A DNA stretch of 56,506 nucleotides from an uncultured Bacteroidota bacterium (GCA_903861145.1 CAIOTH010000029.1:1-56506); one strand, 5' to 3'; positions 1 through 9,280 are shown, numbered from the stretch's first letter. Translations and numbers: made by a program. Notes: generated from the letters alone by a model not told the origin.

Positions 1-2451
1 CAGCCAAAATGGATTTTTATATTGACTTTAATATTCATGCTGGCACATGTGTTGGGTTCGGCAAGAGATACCTTTGGTACGTTTAAAGATTGGGATTATA
101 CACCCCATCAGGTGGTTGGAGTAGGTAAGTTGATTGATCCCGTTAACCGCACCTACTATAAAATATCAGCCATCAATAAATACAATGTCAGGGTTCAGAA
201 AATTAATCCAAGGGGAATTGTCACCACCACGTACATTGTAACTTTTGTTGACAGCTTGCTAAGCCGCCATGTAACTCTGAATCAATGGGGAGATACAACC
301 GAAGTGTTTAAATTCTCACCAATGGCTGCCAATGAGTTTATGGTAACATTTTTTTCAAAAGGCAAAAACGGACTACTGCCATGCAAAGGCATGAAATACA
401 TTTACAAAGACGATTTGCTGGGAGAAATTAGGTATATATCTTTTGATGGAGGACTATGTAATAATGCAGATGGCGTGGCCATAGAGAGATTTACGAAATA
501 TGATGATGAACAGCGATTCACAGAGGATAAGGTTATCGCGTTCTTTGATCAAAGAGATAGTCCGGTTATCAATGCCGCATCCGACTGTCATAGAATAGAA
601 TATGAGCGCGATGAAAGGGGCAACGAACTATCAATGGCCTGCTTCGATACAAAAGGCAAACCTGCCCAAAGCAGGTATGGCGATGCAAAAATGCTCAAGT
701 CTTACGATTTGTATGATAACGAAATTGAGAGCGCAACAGCTGGCGCAAAAGGCGAAATCGCTTTGTCAGTGCGTGGCATTGCGAAAACGCAGATGGAATA
801 TGATAGAGGACTTCTTGTCAAAACCACCTGCTTCGATGCCCAAAATAATATTGTAAAGAGCGCCGAGAATTATGAAGGTGCTGCCATTACTAAATATGAA
901 TACGACGAAAGGGGAAACGAGTTGCGTAGGTCTTTTTTTGATGAAAAAGAACATCCTATGAATAACCATTCGGGGGTGCACCAGATTGATCATAAGTATT
1001 CAATGTCAAACATGACGATTGAGACGGCTGTTTTTGATAAGGATGGAAAGGCTACTGTTGATAGGGTTAACGTACATAGATATACTACGTTGGCTGACAA
1101 TAAAGGCCGGCCGGCTGAGGTTGCGTTTTTTGACAAAAATAATGCGCCAATGAAAAACATTACCGATCAGGTTTATATTGTCAGGTATAAGAGTGACCCT
1201 CAGGGGCGACTCGTGTCAACATCTTTTTGGCGCGATAAGAATACTAAGATGAACAGGTGGGATGGATTTCATGAAAACCGCATAACATATAATGATCAGG
1301 GGCAGGAAACTGAAAGTGCTGCCTATGATCAGAATGGCAATTCGTTTGTCACCGAAGGGGGTTATTCAAAAACCGTCACCTTATATAATCCAAGATGCCA
1401 GGTTAGTGAGATGCTACGTTTCAATGGTAGTGTACCCATAACATTAAAGGCCGGCGAAATTTCGAATTACCATTCCATCAAATACCTGTACGATGATGCA
1501 AATCGGATTTCAGAAATCGGGTATTATGATACTCTTGGCTGGCCCACTACTGCTCGTGTCGACTTTGGTACCAAATATAAATGCCACAAAGTAATTTTTG
1601 TATATGAGGGTAATAGAATAGCCCGGGAGAAATTATATGTTCCTAATAACGAATATCCCGAGGTAATAATCGATTGTTTCAAAAGCGACTATATCAGCTC
1701 AATGGGAGTGAGACGTGGCTATAAAAATGTGGAGTCTGCAACATCCACTGGATTGACTGATCATATCGATCAGGACAAATTAGATATACGTGCTGATCCT
1801 ATTGTTAAAGGATTAGTTGATAGTGGTATCGCATTAATGACCAAGGGTGATGCTAAGGGAGCCTTCGATTACATGAATAGAGCTAAGCAAAAAATGCCCG
1901 ACAATTATATCATACAAATAAGTTTAGGAGCAATAAACTGGGAACTTGGCAATAAGGCGGAATGTGAAAAGAATTTTAAATATGCCATTGTTCTTAATCC
2001 TCAAAACCCTAAGGGCTATGTCATTTATTCGCAAATGCTTACTGCTATGGGGCGTAATAATGAAGCAAAAAACATAATACGAAGAGGGCTTATATTAAAC
2101 CCGAAGGATTCGGACTTAATCAAACTTAATAGCGGATTTCTTCAGGGGCAAATTGAGCTTATGGAAAAAGCGGTTAAGAATGATTCCTCAGCCGAAAATT
2201 ATCTAAATCTCAGTCTGGCCTACTATAACAATGAGCGCTACCTTGATTGCGTTAATGCAGCCGAAACTGCGTTAAAAATCAAACCGGACTATGACCTTGC
2301 TTATAACAATATTTGTAGCGCGTATAATATGCTGCATGAATGGGATAAAGCCATCGCAGCAGGGAATAAAGCGCTCGAACTTAATCCGGATAACGAACGC
2401 GCAAAAAATAATTTAAAAGTGTCTTTAGCAGGAAAACTGAGCGGGAAATAA
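1..2451 (+). CDS. Secreted YD-like repeat and TPR protein, 5'-truncated by window edge
   Basis: The frame is open from base 1 and begins in what looks like a signal peptide (hydrophobic run ILTLIFMLAHVLG then SAR), so the true start probably lies just upstream; the TTG at 22 is only the first possible start inside the window. About 816 residues are visible. Roughly residues 190-560 hold irregular repeats of the form YEYDERGNEL...FFDEK..P, resembling the YD/RHS-like or MORN-like repeats of surface proteins. Roughly residues 600-810 are TPR repeats (ALKIKPDYDLAYNNICSAY, ALELNPDNERAKNNL), which normally bind proteins. I infer an exported scaffold or binding protein; no catalytic motif is visible. 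No neighbour on the same strand helps to assign a role. Confidence 0.75.
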   Translation, partial: QPKWIFILTLIFMLAHVLGSARDTFGTFKDWDYTPHQVVGVGKLIDPVNRTYYKISAINKYNVRVQKINPRGIVTTTYIVTFVDSLLSRHVTLNQWGDTTEVFKFSPMAANEFMVTFFSKGKNGLLPCKGMKYIYKDDLLGEIRYISFDGGLCNNADGVAIERFTKYDDEQRFTEDKVIAFFDQRDSPVINAASDCHRIEYERDERGNELSMACFDTKGKPAQSRYGDAKMLKSYDLYDNEIESATAGAKGEIALSVRGIAKTQMEYDRGLLVKTTCFDAQNNIVKSAENYEGAAITKYEYDERGNELRRSFFDEKEHPMNNHSGVHQIDHKYSMSNMTIETAVFDKDGKATVDRVNVHRYTTLADNKGRPAEVAFFDKNNAPMKNITDQVYIVRYKSDPQGRLVSTSFWRDKNTKMNRWDGFHENRITYNDQGQETESAAYDQNGNSFVTEGGYSKTVTLYNPRCQVSEMLRFNGSVPITLKAGEISNYHSIKYLYDDANRISEIGYYDTLGWPTTARVDFGTKYKCHKVIFVYEGNRIAREKLYVPNNEYPEVIIDCFKSDYISSMGVRRGYKNVESATSTGLTDHIDQDKLDIRADPIVKGLVDSGIALMTKGDAKGAFDYMNRAKQKMPDNYIIQISLGAINWELGNKAECEKNFKYAIVLNPQNPKGYVIYSQMLTAMGRNNEAKNIIRRGLILNPKDSDLIKLNSGFLQGQIELMEKAVKNDSSAENYLNLSLAYYNNERYLDCVNAAETALKIKPDYDLAYNNICSAYNMLHEWDKAIAAGNKALELNPDNERAKNNLKVSLAGKLSGK

Positions 2452-2455
2452 ATTT

Positions 2456-2479
2456 TTCGATATAAGATATTGTATCGAA
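2456..2479. other. Small hairpin between convergent genes
   Basis: TTCGATA at 2456-2462 pairs with TATCGAA at 2473-2479 around a 10-base loop, just past the stop at 2451. It is not followed by a T-run, so a terminator role is possible but weak. The rest of 2480-2586 shows no gene or signal I recognise. Confidence 0.3.
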
Positions 2480-2586
2480 TGATGTGCACCTTTTGATAAT
2501 CCCTATATATCAATAAAGAGGCCTTATACAAACACCAATGGCGCGCCCTAAAAAGCCGCACCACTAGTAGAGAAGAAGTTCTAAAA

Positions 2587-2871
2587 CTACTTTCCCAAAT
2601 AACTTTTAATTGCCTCCACATACTGCTCAAAAGCCTCAATTCCTTTTTTGGTAATGCGGCAGGTGGTAAGGGGATAATTGCCTTTAAAAGATTTTTCAAT
2701 AACAATATAATCCGCCTCGTATAGTTTCTGTATTTGTATGCTCAGGTTACCCGAGGTAGCCCCGGTTTTCGCCTTCAAAAACGAAAACTCGGCCTCTTTT
2801 ACACTTACCAGTAACGAAACAATGGCAAGCCGTAGTTCAGAGTGGAGCAAAGGGTCTAAGGGCTTAAACAT
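2587..2871 (-). CDS. Winged-helix transcriptional regulator
   Basis: A 94-residue single-domain winged-helix protein of the MarR/ArsR-like 'HTH_34' type common in Bacteroidota. Residues 1-25 (FKPLDPLLHSELRLAIVSLL) are the first helix, the middle SGNLSIQIQKLYEADYIVIEK is the recognition helix and start of the wing, and ITKKGIEAFEQYVEAI is the C-terminal helix. The reading frame extends upstream, but I choose the ATG at 2871 because homologues begin here and because it overlaps the stop of the upstream gene in the string ATGTTTAA (2864-2871), a typical translational-coupling arrangement. It probably controls its own operon through the palindrome at 3496-3509. The ligand is unknown. Confidence 0.8.
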   Translation of the reverse strand: MFKPLDPLLHSELRLAIVSLLVSVKEAEFSFLKAKTGATSGNLSIQIQKLYEADYIVIEKSFKGNYPLTTCRITKKGIEAFEQYVEAIKSYLGK

Positions 2872-3454
2872 TGGTCTCAGCTTTATAGTTCCTCCAAAGA
2901 ATAATACCCGGTATAATGTAACCAATAAAAGTAGCAACACCGTTAATCAGCAACTGGGTAACCGGTTCGGCAAAGCAGGCACCAAAGGCAGCAATCCAAA
3001 ACACAACCCCACCAATAGTAAGCGGTTTAAACTTAATAATACTGCCCGAAACAAATGTGCCAACGCCCACAGCAACAAGTATAAACGGTATAGGCGAAAG
3101 TTGATTTTTAACCGCTATAAATATTACCGAGAAGATGGCAACACCAATAGCCATCCACAGGTACCCGAAAATACTATCGAAATGGGTTTTTACTTTTTCA
3201 TGCTTCTTTTTCCTCCATTCGTATAAAAAGGCGGCAGGCATGCCCACCACTATCATTATCAACCATGGTAGGTCGTTATGTGCTACTCCCGCAGTTGCAA
3301 GGCCATATTGGGCAAAGCTGGCAATAATTACCAGGGTGCCCCAAAGTAAAAAGTGAAATCCATCGTCTGTAAGATTGTTCTTAGCCGTACTAATCATGTT
3401 TTGAATAATGGCTAAACTTTCGGTTGGTGAAAGGTTTTTTTCTGCAGTTTCCAT
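2864..3454 (-). CDS. Multi-pass membrane protein coupled to winged-helix regulator
   Basis: A 196-residue inner-membrane protein with about five hydrophobic segments (FLLWGTLVIIASF, LPWLIMIVVGMPAAFLY, YLWMAIGVAIFSVIFIA, FILVAVGVGTFVSG, GVATFIGYIIPGIIL) and a soluble N-terminus of about 35 residues. No enzyme or transporter motif is visible. It is the first gene of a two-gene operon whose second gene is the winged-helix regulator, with an 8-base overlap. This pairing recurs in Bacteroidota, which suggests that the membrane protein is the target or sensor partner; that is inference. The start at 3454 follows a good promoter. Confidence 0.75.
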   Translation of the reverse strand: METAEKNLSPTESLAIIQNMISTAKNNLTDDGFHFLLWGTLVIIASFAQYGLATAGVAHNDLPWLIMIVVGMPAAFLYEWRKKKHEKVKTHFDSIFGYLWMAIGVAIFSVIFIAVKNQLSPIPFILVAVGVGTFVSGSIIKFKPLTIGGVVFWIAAFGACFAEPVTQLLINGVATFIGYIIPGIILWRNYKAETNV

Positions 3455-3490
3455 AATAGTTGGTTTTAGGTTTGTTTATAAATTACAATG

Positions 3491-3522
3491 CAAACATAAA
3501 CTAGTTTATAAAATAAACCAAA
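3491..3522 (-). promoter_or_regulatory. Promoter with embedded palindromic operator
   Basis: On the minus strand a TTTG (-33, 3519-3522) and TATGTTTG (-7, 3491-3498) are separated by 20 bases, matching the Bacteroidota primary sigma consensus. The spacer contains the perfect 14-base palindrome ATAAACTAGTTTAT (3496-3509). A further GTTTATAAA copy lies at 3474-3482, matching the one at 3504-3512. The placement suits repression by the winged-helix protein encoded second in this operon. Confidence 0.75.
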
Positions 3523-3645
3523 TTTGAGGAACATTTTTTTGCATGGCCATATAACTAATTGAAATCCAGCCAATTTATTTGTAGTTGAGCCCTATAGGTA
3601 ATGCCATTTTTGGGCCTTTGGGTATACTTTTGAGTTGTAGGGGCA

Positions 3646-3692
3646 CAAAAAAACAGGCCTCACTCCGGTTGTATCCTTCGCAAAGCCTGTTT
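3646..3692 (-). terminator. Rho-independent terminator of the collagen-like operon
   Basis: Read on the minus strand, AAACAGGC (3692-3685) pairs with GCCTGTTT (3658-3651) and runs into seven or more T residues. It sits directly after the stop of the small secreted protein gene at 3710. Confidence 0.75.
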
Positions 3693-3709
3693 AACTTTTT
3701 GGATTGGTT

Positions 3710-3997
3710 TTAAAAACGCGTAATTACATTATGCCGTATTGGTTGAGCCTGTTCTGGCCTGGTATTGGTAGTAGTTTTAGTAGCTGCTTGATGGTTATTT
3801 TCCGGTTGAATCGGTTGCTTTTCCCAAGGTGCAACTTTTGCATTACCGGTAGTATTGGTAGTGGTATTAGTTGTTTTTTTAACCGGCTGCGCTTTGGCCT
3901 CGTTGTTCTGTGCAAAACCCTGCGCGCTAAACACACCGAAGCAAAATAACACCAATACAACCTTTATACCCGGAAAAAATATCGTTCCTTTTTTCAT
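3710..3997 (-). CDS. Small secreted Thr/Asn/Gln-rich protein
   Basis: A 95-residue protein. The ATG at 3997 is preferred because it starts directly with a signal peptide (MKKGTIFFPGIKVVLVLFCF then GVFSAQGFAQ). The mature part of about 65 residues is low in complexity and rich in Thr, Asn, Lys and Gln (KKTTNTTTNTTGNAK), with no recognisable fold. It starts 4 bases after the stop of the collagen-like gene and is followed by a terminator, so it is the second gene of that operon. I do not recognise the family. A small secreted protein also follows the second collagen-like gene at 32134, although the two partners are not clearly similar. Confidence 0.6.
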   Translation of the reverse strand: MKKGTIFFPGIKVVLVLFCFGVFSAQGFAQNNEAKAQPVKKTTNTTTNTTGNAKVAPWEKQPIQPENNHQAATKTTTNTRPEQAQPIRHNVITRF

Positions 3998-4001
3998 ATT
4001 A

Positions 4002-5468
4002 CTACGGTTGGTCGTTAACAATTAAACTAAGGTTATGATCGCCGTTGGGGTAGGTAGCACAGTAGTTATAAATGGTGTACGATGCAACGCCATCGGTAGC
4101 CCATTGCACAGCTATACTATTGTTACTACCGGTTGATACGCTAACCGGGTAACTAAAACCGCCCTGCCAGGTATTCCATAAAGAAGCACCGGTGCACAAA
4201 AAGGTTTTAATGGTTACCCCATTTACAACCAATGCAAACCATATATTATGTTCTGTATCGCTGGTATAAGTACCCCCGGCACTAAAATGAACATATATAG
4301 TTGAGTTAAGCGGTGTAAGGTTAGTGCTGATTAGATTTGAATATCCGCCGGAAGAAGTAGATTGATCGCTGGTGCCAACAGCAGAATATGTTACAATATT
4401 ACCACTGCCATTGGTTCCCGCCGGTCCTTGCGCTCCCTGTGGTCCTTGCGCCCCTTGTGGTCCCTGCGGTCCTTGTGCTCCTGTCGTTCCGGCACCGGTT
4501 GGCCCGGTAACGCCTATGCCTCCTTGTAAGCCGGTTGGCCCGGTTGGTCCCGCATTACCCTGTGTTCCCTGCGGACCACTTGGGCCTTGTGAACCCAGCG
4601 AGCCTTGAGCGCCTGTAGCACCGGTTGCCCCTTGCGCACCGGCATTGCCCTGCTGGCCTTGTGTACCTGCATTACCCTGTGGGCCAATTAAACCCTGTTG
4701 TCCTTGTGGTCCCTGCGAACCAGTCGGGCCAGCCGTGCCTTGTGGGCCAGCCGGGCCGGTTGGCCCCGTTCCCGATGGTCCCGTAACTCCTTGTGCACCG
4801 CTAGGCCCTGCAACACCGGCACCGGTTACACCGGTCGGTCCAACGCCACCATCTAAACCTGGTATCCCTTGCGGCCCTGCAGAGCCTTGTAAACCCGTTG
4901 GGCCTTGCGCTCCCGCCGGTCCAACTAAACCCTGCGAACCATTACTACCATTTAAACCTGTTGGGCCTTGTGGACCGGCATTACCTTGTGGGCCTAATGC
5001 ACCCTGCAGGCCTGTTGGGCCTACCGTGCCATCATTTCCCGGAGGGCCTTGTGGTCCTGTAGCCCCTGCTGCGGCATTACCGGCATACAAAGCATATGGA
5101 ACGCTCAATAATTGGGTTGTGCCCATATCGGTAAAATTGCTGCCACCGGTCGGGTCAATTTCAATTTGTAAGTATTTGGAACCACTGCTCCAGTTTATCA
5201 CACCCAGGTTACTGGTGCCTCCTATTTTTTGGGTAATCAATCCAAACTGGTTGGTAACGGCTGTATTCACCTCAACAAACACAACAGTACCGGTAGCGGT
5301 TAGGTCGTGTATGGTTGAGCGCACTGTCACGTTAGTTCCAAAAGGCAAAGTGTTACCCGCATGGTCGCGAACAACTGCCTGGTAGTTCATTAACTGCGGG
5401 GCCTGCGCATGTAGCACATTAGCCATGCAGAGAAAAGAAATCAAAGCAAGCGTAAATATTTTTTTCAT
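4002..5468 (-). CDS. Collagen-like triple-helix repeat exoprotein (Pro/Gln-rich)
   Basis: A 488-residue secreted protein. Residues 1-22 are a signal peptide ending HAQ. Residues 23-132 form the Bacteroidota N-terminal domain with NYQAVVRD, a TN.FGL motif, [12 protein letters not shown] and [11 protein letters not shown]. Residues 135-355 are Gly-X-Y collagen-like repeats rich in Pro and Gln (GPQ, GAQ, GPT), with short register breaks near GVTGAGVAG and GPSGTGPTG. Residues 356-488 are a globular beta-rich C-terminal domain, probably for trimerisation or binding. A structural surface fibre is likely. It is paralogous to the protein at 32134, which shares the N-terminal domain but has a Thr-rich helix and another C-terminus. 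Promoter at 5495-5525. Confidence 0.85.
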   Translation of the reverse strand: MKKIFTLALISFLCMANVLHAQAPQLMNYQAVVRDHAGNTLPFGTNVTVRSTIHDLTATGTVVFVEVNTAVTNQFGLITQKIGGTSNLGVINWSSGSKYLQIEIDPTGGSNFTDMGTTQLLSVPYALYAGNAAAGATGPQGPPGNDGTVGPTGLQGALGPQGNAGPQGPTGLNGSNGSQGLVGPAGAQGPTGLQGSAGPQGIPGLDGGVGPTGVTGAGVAGPSGAQGVTGPSGTGPTGPAGPQGTAGPTGSQGPQGQQGLIGPQGNAGTQGQQGNAGAQGATGATGAQGSLGSQGPSGPQGTQGNAGPTGPTGLQGGIGVTGPTGAGTTGAQGPQGPQGAQGPQGAQGPAGTNGSGNIVTYSAVGTSDQSTSSGGYSNLISTNLTPLNSTIYVHFSAGGTYTSDTEHNIWFALVVNGVTIKTFLCTGASLWNTWQGGFSYPVSVSTGSNNSIAVQWATDGVASYTIYNYCATYPNGDHNLSLIVNDQP

Positions 5469-5494
5469 AGATGCAATTTTAGTTGTGTCAACTA

Positions 5495-5525
5495 TAAATA
5501 TAGAAAGCTGAACTCGTTTATCAAA
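5495..5525 (-). promoter_or_regulatory. Promoter of first collagen-like gene
   Basis: On the minus strand TTTG (5522-5525), a 19-base spacer and TATATTTA (5495-5502) match the Bacteroidota consensus at all positions except the last base of the -7 box. The predicted leader is about 25 bases. Confidence 0.6.
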
Positions 5526-5586
5526 AAAAACATTGAATCCCTAAAGATGTGATTAATATAACAGCAAAGCGTTATAAAGGCAAGCT

Positions 5587-6552
5587 CTATTTTACTACGG
5601 TAAATTTACCCTGTGTTAAAACCGTACTGCTTTTATCGGCCAAACGATAAAGGTAATTGCCCGCTGCCTGGTTAGGGATGTTAATGGTAGTGCTGTAGTT
5701 TTCAATGGCGGTTATGTTAATTAACCTGCCTTCGGCATCAAAAATGCTAAACGTGTTACCGGGTTTATACTGCCCTGTTTTAATAGTAAGCTGGTCAGTT
5801 GCCGGATTTGGATAGACCTGTATTACCGGGGTACCATCTAAATTTACTACACCCGTAGTAGGGTAGTAAAAGGTAATATCATCTAAGTAAGTGATGTTGC
5901 CCTGCCTTCTAGTATCGCCAAACCGTCCGCCAAAAAACAATAAGCGCACTGTATCGGCAGTGCCCGGCATATTATAGTGTATGGTATCAGTGTATTGTAC
6001 CCACTGGTCCATATTTTCCATGTCGTCAGGTATATCAACCTGCGCATAAGCCAGGGTATCTTCTTTTTGTTGTGCAAAATTCCAACGGGTAAAAACATAC
6101 ATATAGTAGGCAGTATCATTAGTGCCGTGGTCCATTTTCATGTAAAAGTTAAGCGATACCGGATTAGAACTTATGGCAAGCCCCGATGAGTTAATAATTG
6201 GACTAATAGCCACATTAACGCTTGCCGAGTCCGTCATAGCACCGTAAGCAATTATACCCGGTATTAAAACCAGGTTATTTAAGTACGTAGTATCACTATA
6301 CAATTTGATAGAACAGGCCCCCGAGTGTACATTTGCAGTATCAACCACTCTAAAAATAAACTTGTTGTAATTAAGGCCGGTTAACTGCTCGCCAATTCCC
6401 CAATACCAGGGCTGGTCAATGTTACGGCCGCAGCACTTAAATTCTTTTAAGCGCCACTGTTCAAGCCCCCCATTCTGCACGGTATCCTGCGCTATTGCGG
6501 TATTGCTCAAAAACATAAACCCCGTAAACAGTAAAACAATTATTGTCTTCAT
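5587..6552 (-). CDS. Secreted protein with T9SS type A sorting domain
   Basis: A 321-residue protein. I chose the ATG at 6552 because it begins with a signal peptide (MKTIIVLLFTGFMFLSNTAIAQ); the frame extends further but adds a non-signal leader. The body (residues 25-240) is a beta-sandwich-like region beginning NGGLEQW and containing a typical 'YLDDITFYYPTTG' end strand, as in carbohydrate-binding-module-like jelly rolls. The last 75 residues are a canonical type IX secretion C-terminal domain: VYPNPATDQLTI, FSIFDAEGRLI, IPNQAAGNYLYRL and the final GKFTVVK. It is expected to be exported by the T9SS and kept at or released from the cell surface. No catalytic residues are evident. Confidence 0.85.
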   Translation of the reverse strand: MKTIIVLLFTGFMFLSNTAIAQDTVQNGGLEQWRLKEFKCCGRNIDQPWYWGIGEQLTGLNYNKFIFRVVDTANVHSGACSIKLYSDTTYLNNLVLIPGIIAYGAMTDSASVNVAISPIINSSGLAISSNPVSLNFYMKMDHGTNDTAYYMYVFTRWNFAQQKEDTLAYAQVDIPDDMENMDQWVQYTDTIHYNMPGTADTVRLLFFGGRFGDTRRQGNITYLDDITFYYPTTGVVNLDGTPVIQVYPNPATDQLTIKTGQYKPGNTFSIFDAEGRLINITAIENYSTTINIPNQAAGNYLYRLADKSSTVLTQGKFTVVK

Positions 6553-6633
6553 CAGGCTATAATAAGTGCAAGATAGCCATTTGTGGTTTATACCAATAAG
6601 CCGGCCCGTTTTTAACTTGTAGATTTGAACCAC

Positions 6634-7686
6634 TTACTCCTTATCCAAAGTAACACGCTCAACCGGATTAGCGGTCATCTCTTTATATGCTGCTCTTTTT
6701 TGGGCGATATCCATACCTGTAAATATGGCGTTCCGCAACGAATCCGGCGAAGCCAAATCCTTACCAGCTATATCATAAGCTGTGCCATGGTCGGGCGAAG
6801 TACGCACTATATTAATTCCCGCAGTGAAATTTATACCCGTACCAAACGAAAGGGTTTTGAAAGGAACCAATCCCTGGTCGTGATACATGGCCAGCACCGC
6901 ATCAAACTGCCTATAATGGTGCATGCCAAAAAAACCATCTGCGGAAAATGGCCCTACCGCAATAATGCCCTTTTCTTTGGCACGGTTTACAGCAGGTGCT
7001 ATAATATCCTTCTCCTCCTTACCCAATAACGAGTTATCACCCGCATGAGGATTTAAACCCAGTACGGCAATACGTGGTTTGCTGATTAAAAAATCCTGCT
7101 TTAACGTTTGATTCAATATCTCAAGCTTGCTTACTATCAGGTTAATATCAATTTTACCCGTTACATCTTTTAGCGAAACATGGTTTGTTACCAGCCCAAC
7201 ACGTAATCCCTCATCAGCCAAAACCATCATCGAGTTTTCGTTACCCGCCGCCTTCGATATATATTCTGTTTGCCCCTTAAAATCAGGATATGTTTGGCTG
7301 ATAGAACTTTTATTTACCGGCCCGGTAACCAACACATCAATCTTGCCCTCTTGCAGGTCTTTAATAGCATGGTCTAAACAAATCATGGCATACTTTCCAC
7401 CGTCGTTAGTCATTTCGCCCGGGGTAATCTGCACTTGCTCTGTCCAGCAATTAATAACGTTAGGTATTTTCGGGTTAACCGGTGCTGCCTCCGTTATCTC
7501 ATGCACATTAAAATTCTGAATTTTTAAGTGCCGGGTATAAAACGAAATAACATTTTTATGCCCGTAAATAACCACCGAGCAGAATTTAAAAATGCGCTCG
7601 TCCTCCAACGTTTTAATAATTACTTCAGGGCCTATACCATTAAAATCTCCAATGGTAACGCCAACCGTATATCTTTTATGTTCCAT
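6634..7686 (-). CDS. pdxA: 4-hydroxythreonine-4-phosphate dehydrogenase PdxA
   Basis: A 350-residue cytoplasmic enzyme of the deoxyxylulose-phosphate-dependent pyridoxal phosphate pathway. It oxidises 4-phosphohydroxy-L-threonine with NAD; the product decarboxylates and is used by PdxJ. Visible family motifs are GDFNGIGPEVI at the N-terminus, TGPVNKSSI, the metal-binding histidines in TNHVSL, GLNPHAGDN and MYHDQGLVPFK, and NIVRTSPDHGTAYDIAG near the C-terminus. The length fits the family. It lies 49 bases after pepA on the same strand and may be cotranscribed with it. Confidence 0.95.
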   Translation of the reverse strand: MEHKRYTVGVTIGDFNGIGPEVIIKTLEDERIFKFCSVVIYGHKNVISFYTRHLKIQNFNVHEITEAAPVNPKIPNVINCWTEQVQITPGEMTNDGGKYAMICLDHAIKDLQEGKIDVLVTGPVNKSSISQTYPDFKGQTEYISKAAGNENSMMVLADEGLRVGLVTNHVSLKDVTGKIDINLIVSKLEILNQTLKQDFLISKPRIAVLGLNPHAGDNSLLGKEEKDIIAPAVNRAKEKGIIAVGPFSADGFFGMHHYRQFDAVLAMYHDQGLVPFKTLSFGTGINFTAGINIVRTSPDHGTAYDIAGKDLASPDSLRNAIFTGMDIAQKRAAYKEMTANPVERVTLDKE

Positions 7687-7735
7687 TTGCTTTTTTGAAA
7701 TTAAAACTTCGTTATAAACAGAATCAGCCCTGGTA

Positions 7736-9169
7736 TTAATAGTTCTTTAAAAAGTCGGTTATCATGCGCACCCCGACACCGGTGCCGTATTTTCCTTTAT
7801 AGCTATCCTCTTTCATTAAATATGCTGTTCCGGCAATATCAAGGTGCAGCCACGGATAGTCAATAAAATATTCTAAAAACTTACCTGCAGTAATATGCCC
7901 TGCTTCGCCGGGGCCAACATTTTTAATATCGGCCACATCACTTTTTATCCAATCGCCATACTCATCCCATAACGGAAAGTGAATCAGTCTCTCATAAACA
8001 TGGTCGGCGCTTTGTTCAAGCTTCTTCTTGGTGTCATCGTTGGCCGTGCCCATATAAGCTGTGGCCACATCGCCAATAGCCCGTACTGCTGCTCCTGTTA
8101 GCGTAGCAAAGTCTATTACCAACTCCGGCTTAAATTGTTTGGCGTAATGTAAAGCATCGGCTAAAATCATTCTGCCCTCGGCGTCTGCGTTCAGCATTTC
8201 AACATTCAGGCCGCTCATCATTTCAATTACATCGCCGGGCACATAAGCATTCATGCCGGGGCGGTTATCAGTGGCGGGTATTAACCCTATTAAATGTATA
8301 GGCAATTTTAATTTTGCTACTGCCACAAAAATGCCGGCAACGGCCGCCGCACCACCCATGTCGCACTTCATCATATCCATGCTATTTGGTGTAGGTTTTA
8401 AGCTCAGGCCACCGGTATCATATACAACTCCTTTTCCAACTAAAATGATGGGCTTTTTGTTTTTGCTTTTAGCGGGCTTGTACTCCAACACCGTAAAAGT
8501 AGGTGGGTCGATACTCCCTTTATTTACGGCAAGCAGGCCACCCATCTTTAAGGCTTCAATTTTCTTCTTATTAAACACATCTACCTTAAAGCCATTCTTT
8601 TTACCTGCCTTTTTAATCTCCTCACTTAATTTCTCGGCGGTTAAATAACTCAACGGCTCATTAACGAGGGTACGGCTGAAAAAAGTAGCCTCAACTATCT
8701 GCTCAACTTCTTCAAGTGTTTTCTTATCTGCCGAACGCGCATCAACGTGCAGCGCGGTCAGGGTATTTTCTTTTTTCTCGCCTGTTTTGTATTTCAAAAA
8801 CTGGTAGTTGCTCAATAAAAACCCTTCAACAAAAGCTGCTGTCAAATCAGTATTTGATGATGCATTGAATAGCGAAGCCTCTTTTGCCTTTTGGCCATTA
8901 ATGAATTTGTTGAGTGTATTACCTGCTTTGCGGCTTTCTTCAAGCGCCTTAAAGGTTGCTTTTGAAGTATCAATTTTTACCAGGCTAATGGTCTTGCCTT
9001 CTGCATTCTTCTGGTAAGTGCTACCTCTTTTATCATCAAAAAACTTTTGTGCGGTAGCCAGGTCCGTTTTCGAAAGGCCCAATGAGGCAAGCTTAGTATC
9101 TTTATCAATCAATACTATTATATGGTCAAATTTGCTGTAGTCTTTACAAAGCTGTGGTTGAATGCTCAT
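7736..9169 (-). CDS. pepA: Leucyl aminopeptidase, M17 family
   Basis: A 477-residue cytosolic aminopeptidase with two metal ions that removes N-terminal residues from peptides. The catalytic half (about residues 180-477) shows the M17 signatures: GKGVVYDTGGLSLKP with the metal-binding Lys and Asp, DMMKCDMGGAAAVAG, and the active-site segment NADAEGRMILADAL with the catalytic Arg. The N-terminal regulatory domain is divergent, as usual. The start at 9169 gives the normal length. It is divergent from rsmA, with 123 bases between; I see only a poor -7 box (TATCTTAG) on its side. Confidence 0.95.
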   Translation of the reverse strand: MSIQPQLCKDYSKFDHIIVLIDKDTKLASLGLSKTDLATAQKFFDDKRGSTYQKNAEGKTISLVKIDTSKATFKALEESRKAGNTLNKFINGQKAKEASLFNASSNTDLTAAFVEGFLLSNYQFLKYKTGEKKENTLTALHVDARSADKKTLEEVEQIVEATFFSRTLVNEPLSYLTAEKLSEEIKKAGKKNGFKVDVFNKKKIEALKMGGLLAVNKGSIDPPTFTVLEYKPAKSKNKKPIILVGKGVVYDTGGLSLKPTPNSMDMMKCDMGGAAAVAGIFVAVAKLKLPIHLIGLIPATDNRPGMNAYVPGDVIEMMSGLNVEMLNADAEGRMILADALHYAKQFKPELVIDFATLTGAAVRAIGDVATAYMGTANDDTKKKLEQSADHVYERLIHFPLWDEYGDWIKSDVADIKNVGPGEAGHITAGKFLEYFIDYPWLHLDIAGTAYLMKEDSYKGKYGTGVGVRMITDFLKNY

Positions 9170-9280
9170 GCCTTAATTTTTTTGTGGGGGCTAAGATAAC
9201 CAAAGCTGGCACAGTTTGAAGTTGAACTACGATGCAGGCAGTTCGTAGCCCGGTCACCGCTCTTTACTCCTCAATAATCT

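Noticed and set aside
4645-5385. Long 246-codon open frame opposite the collagen-like gene, rich in Pro and Cys
   Set aside because: It is the complementary shadow of the Gly-X-Y repeat; GGN codons read backwards give NCC, so long open frames are expected there.
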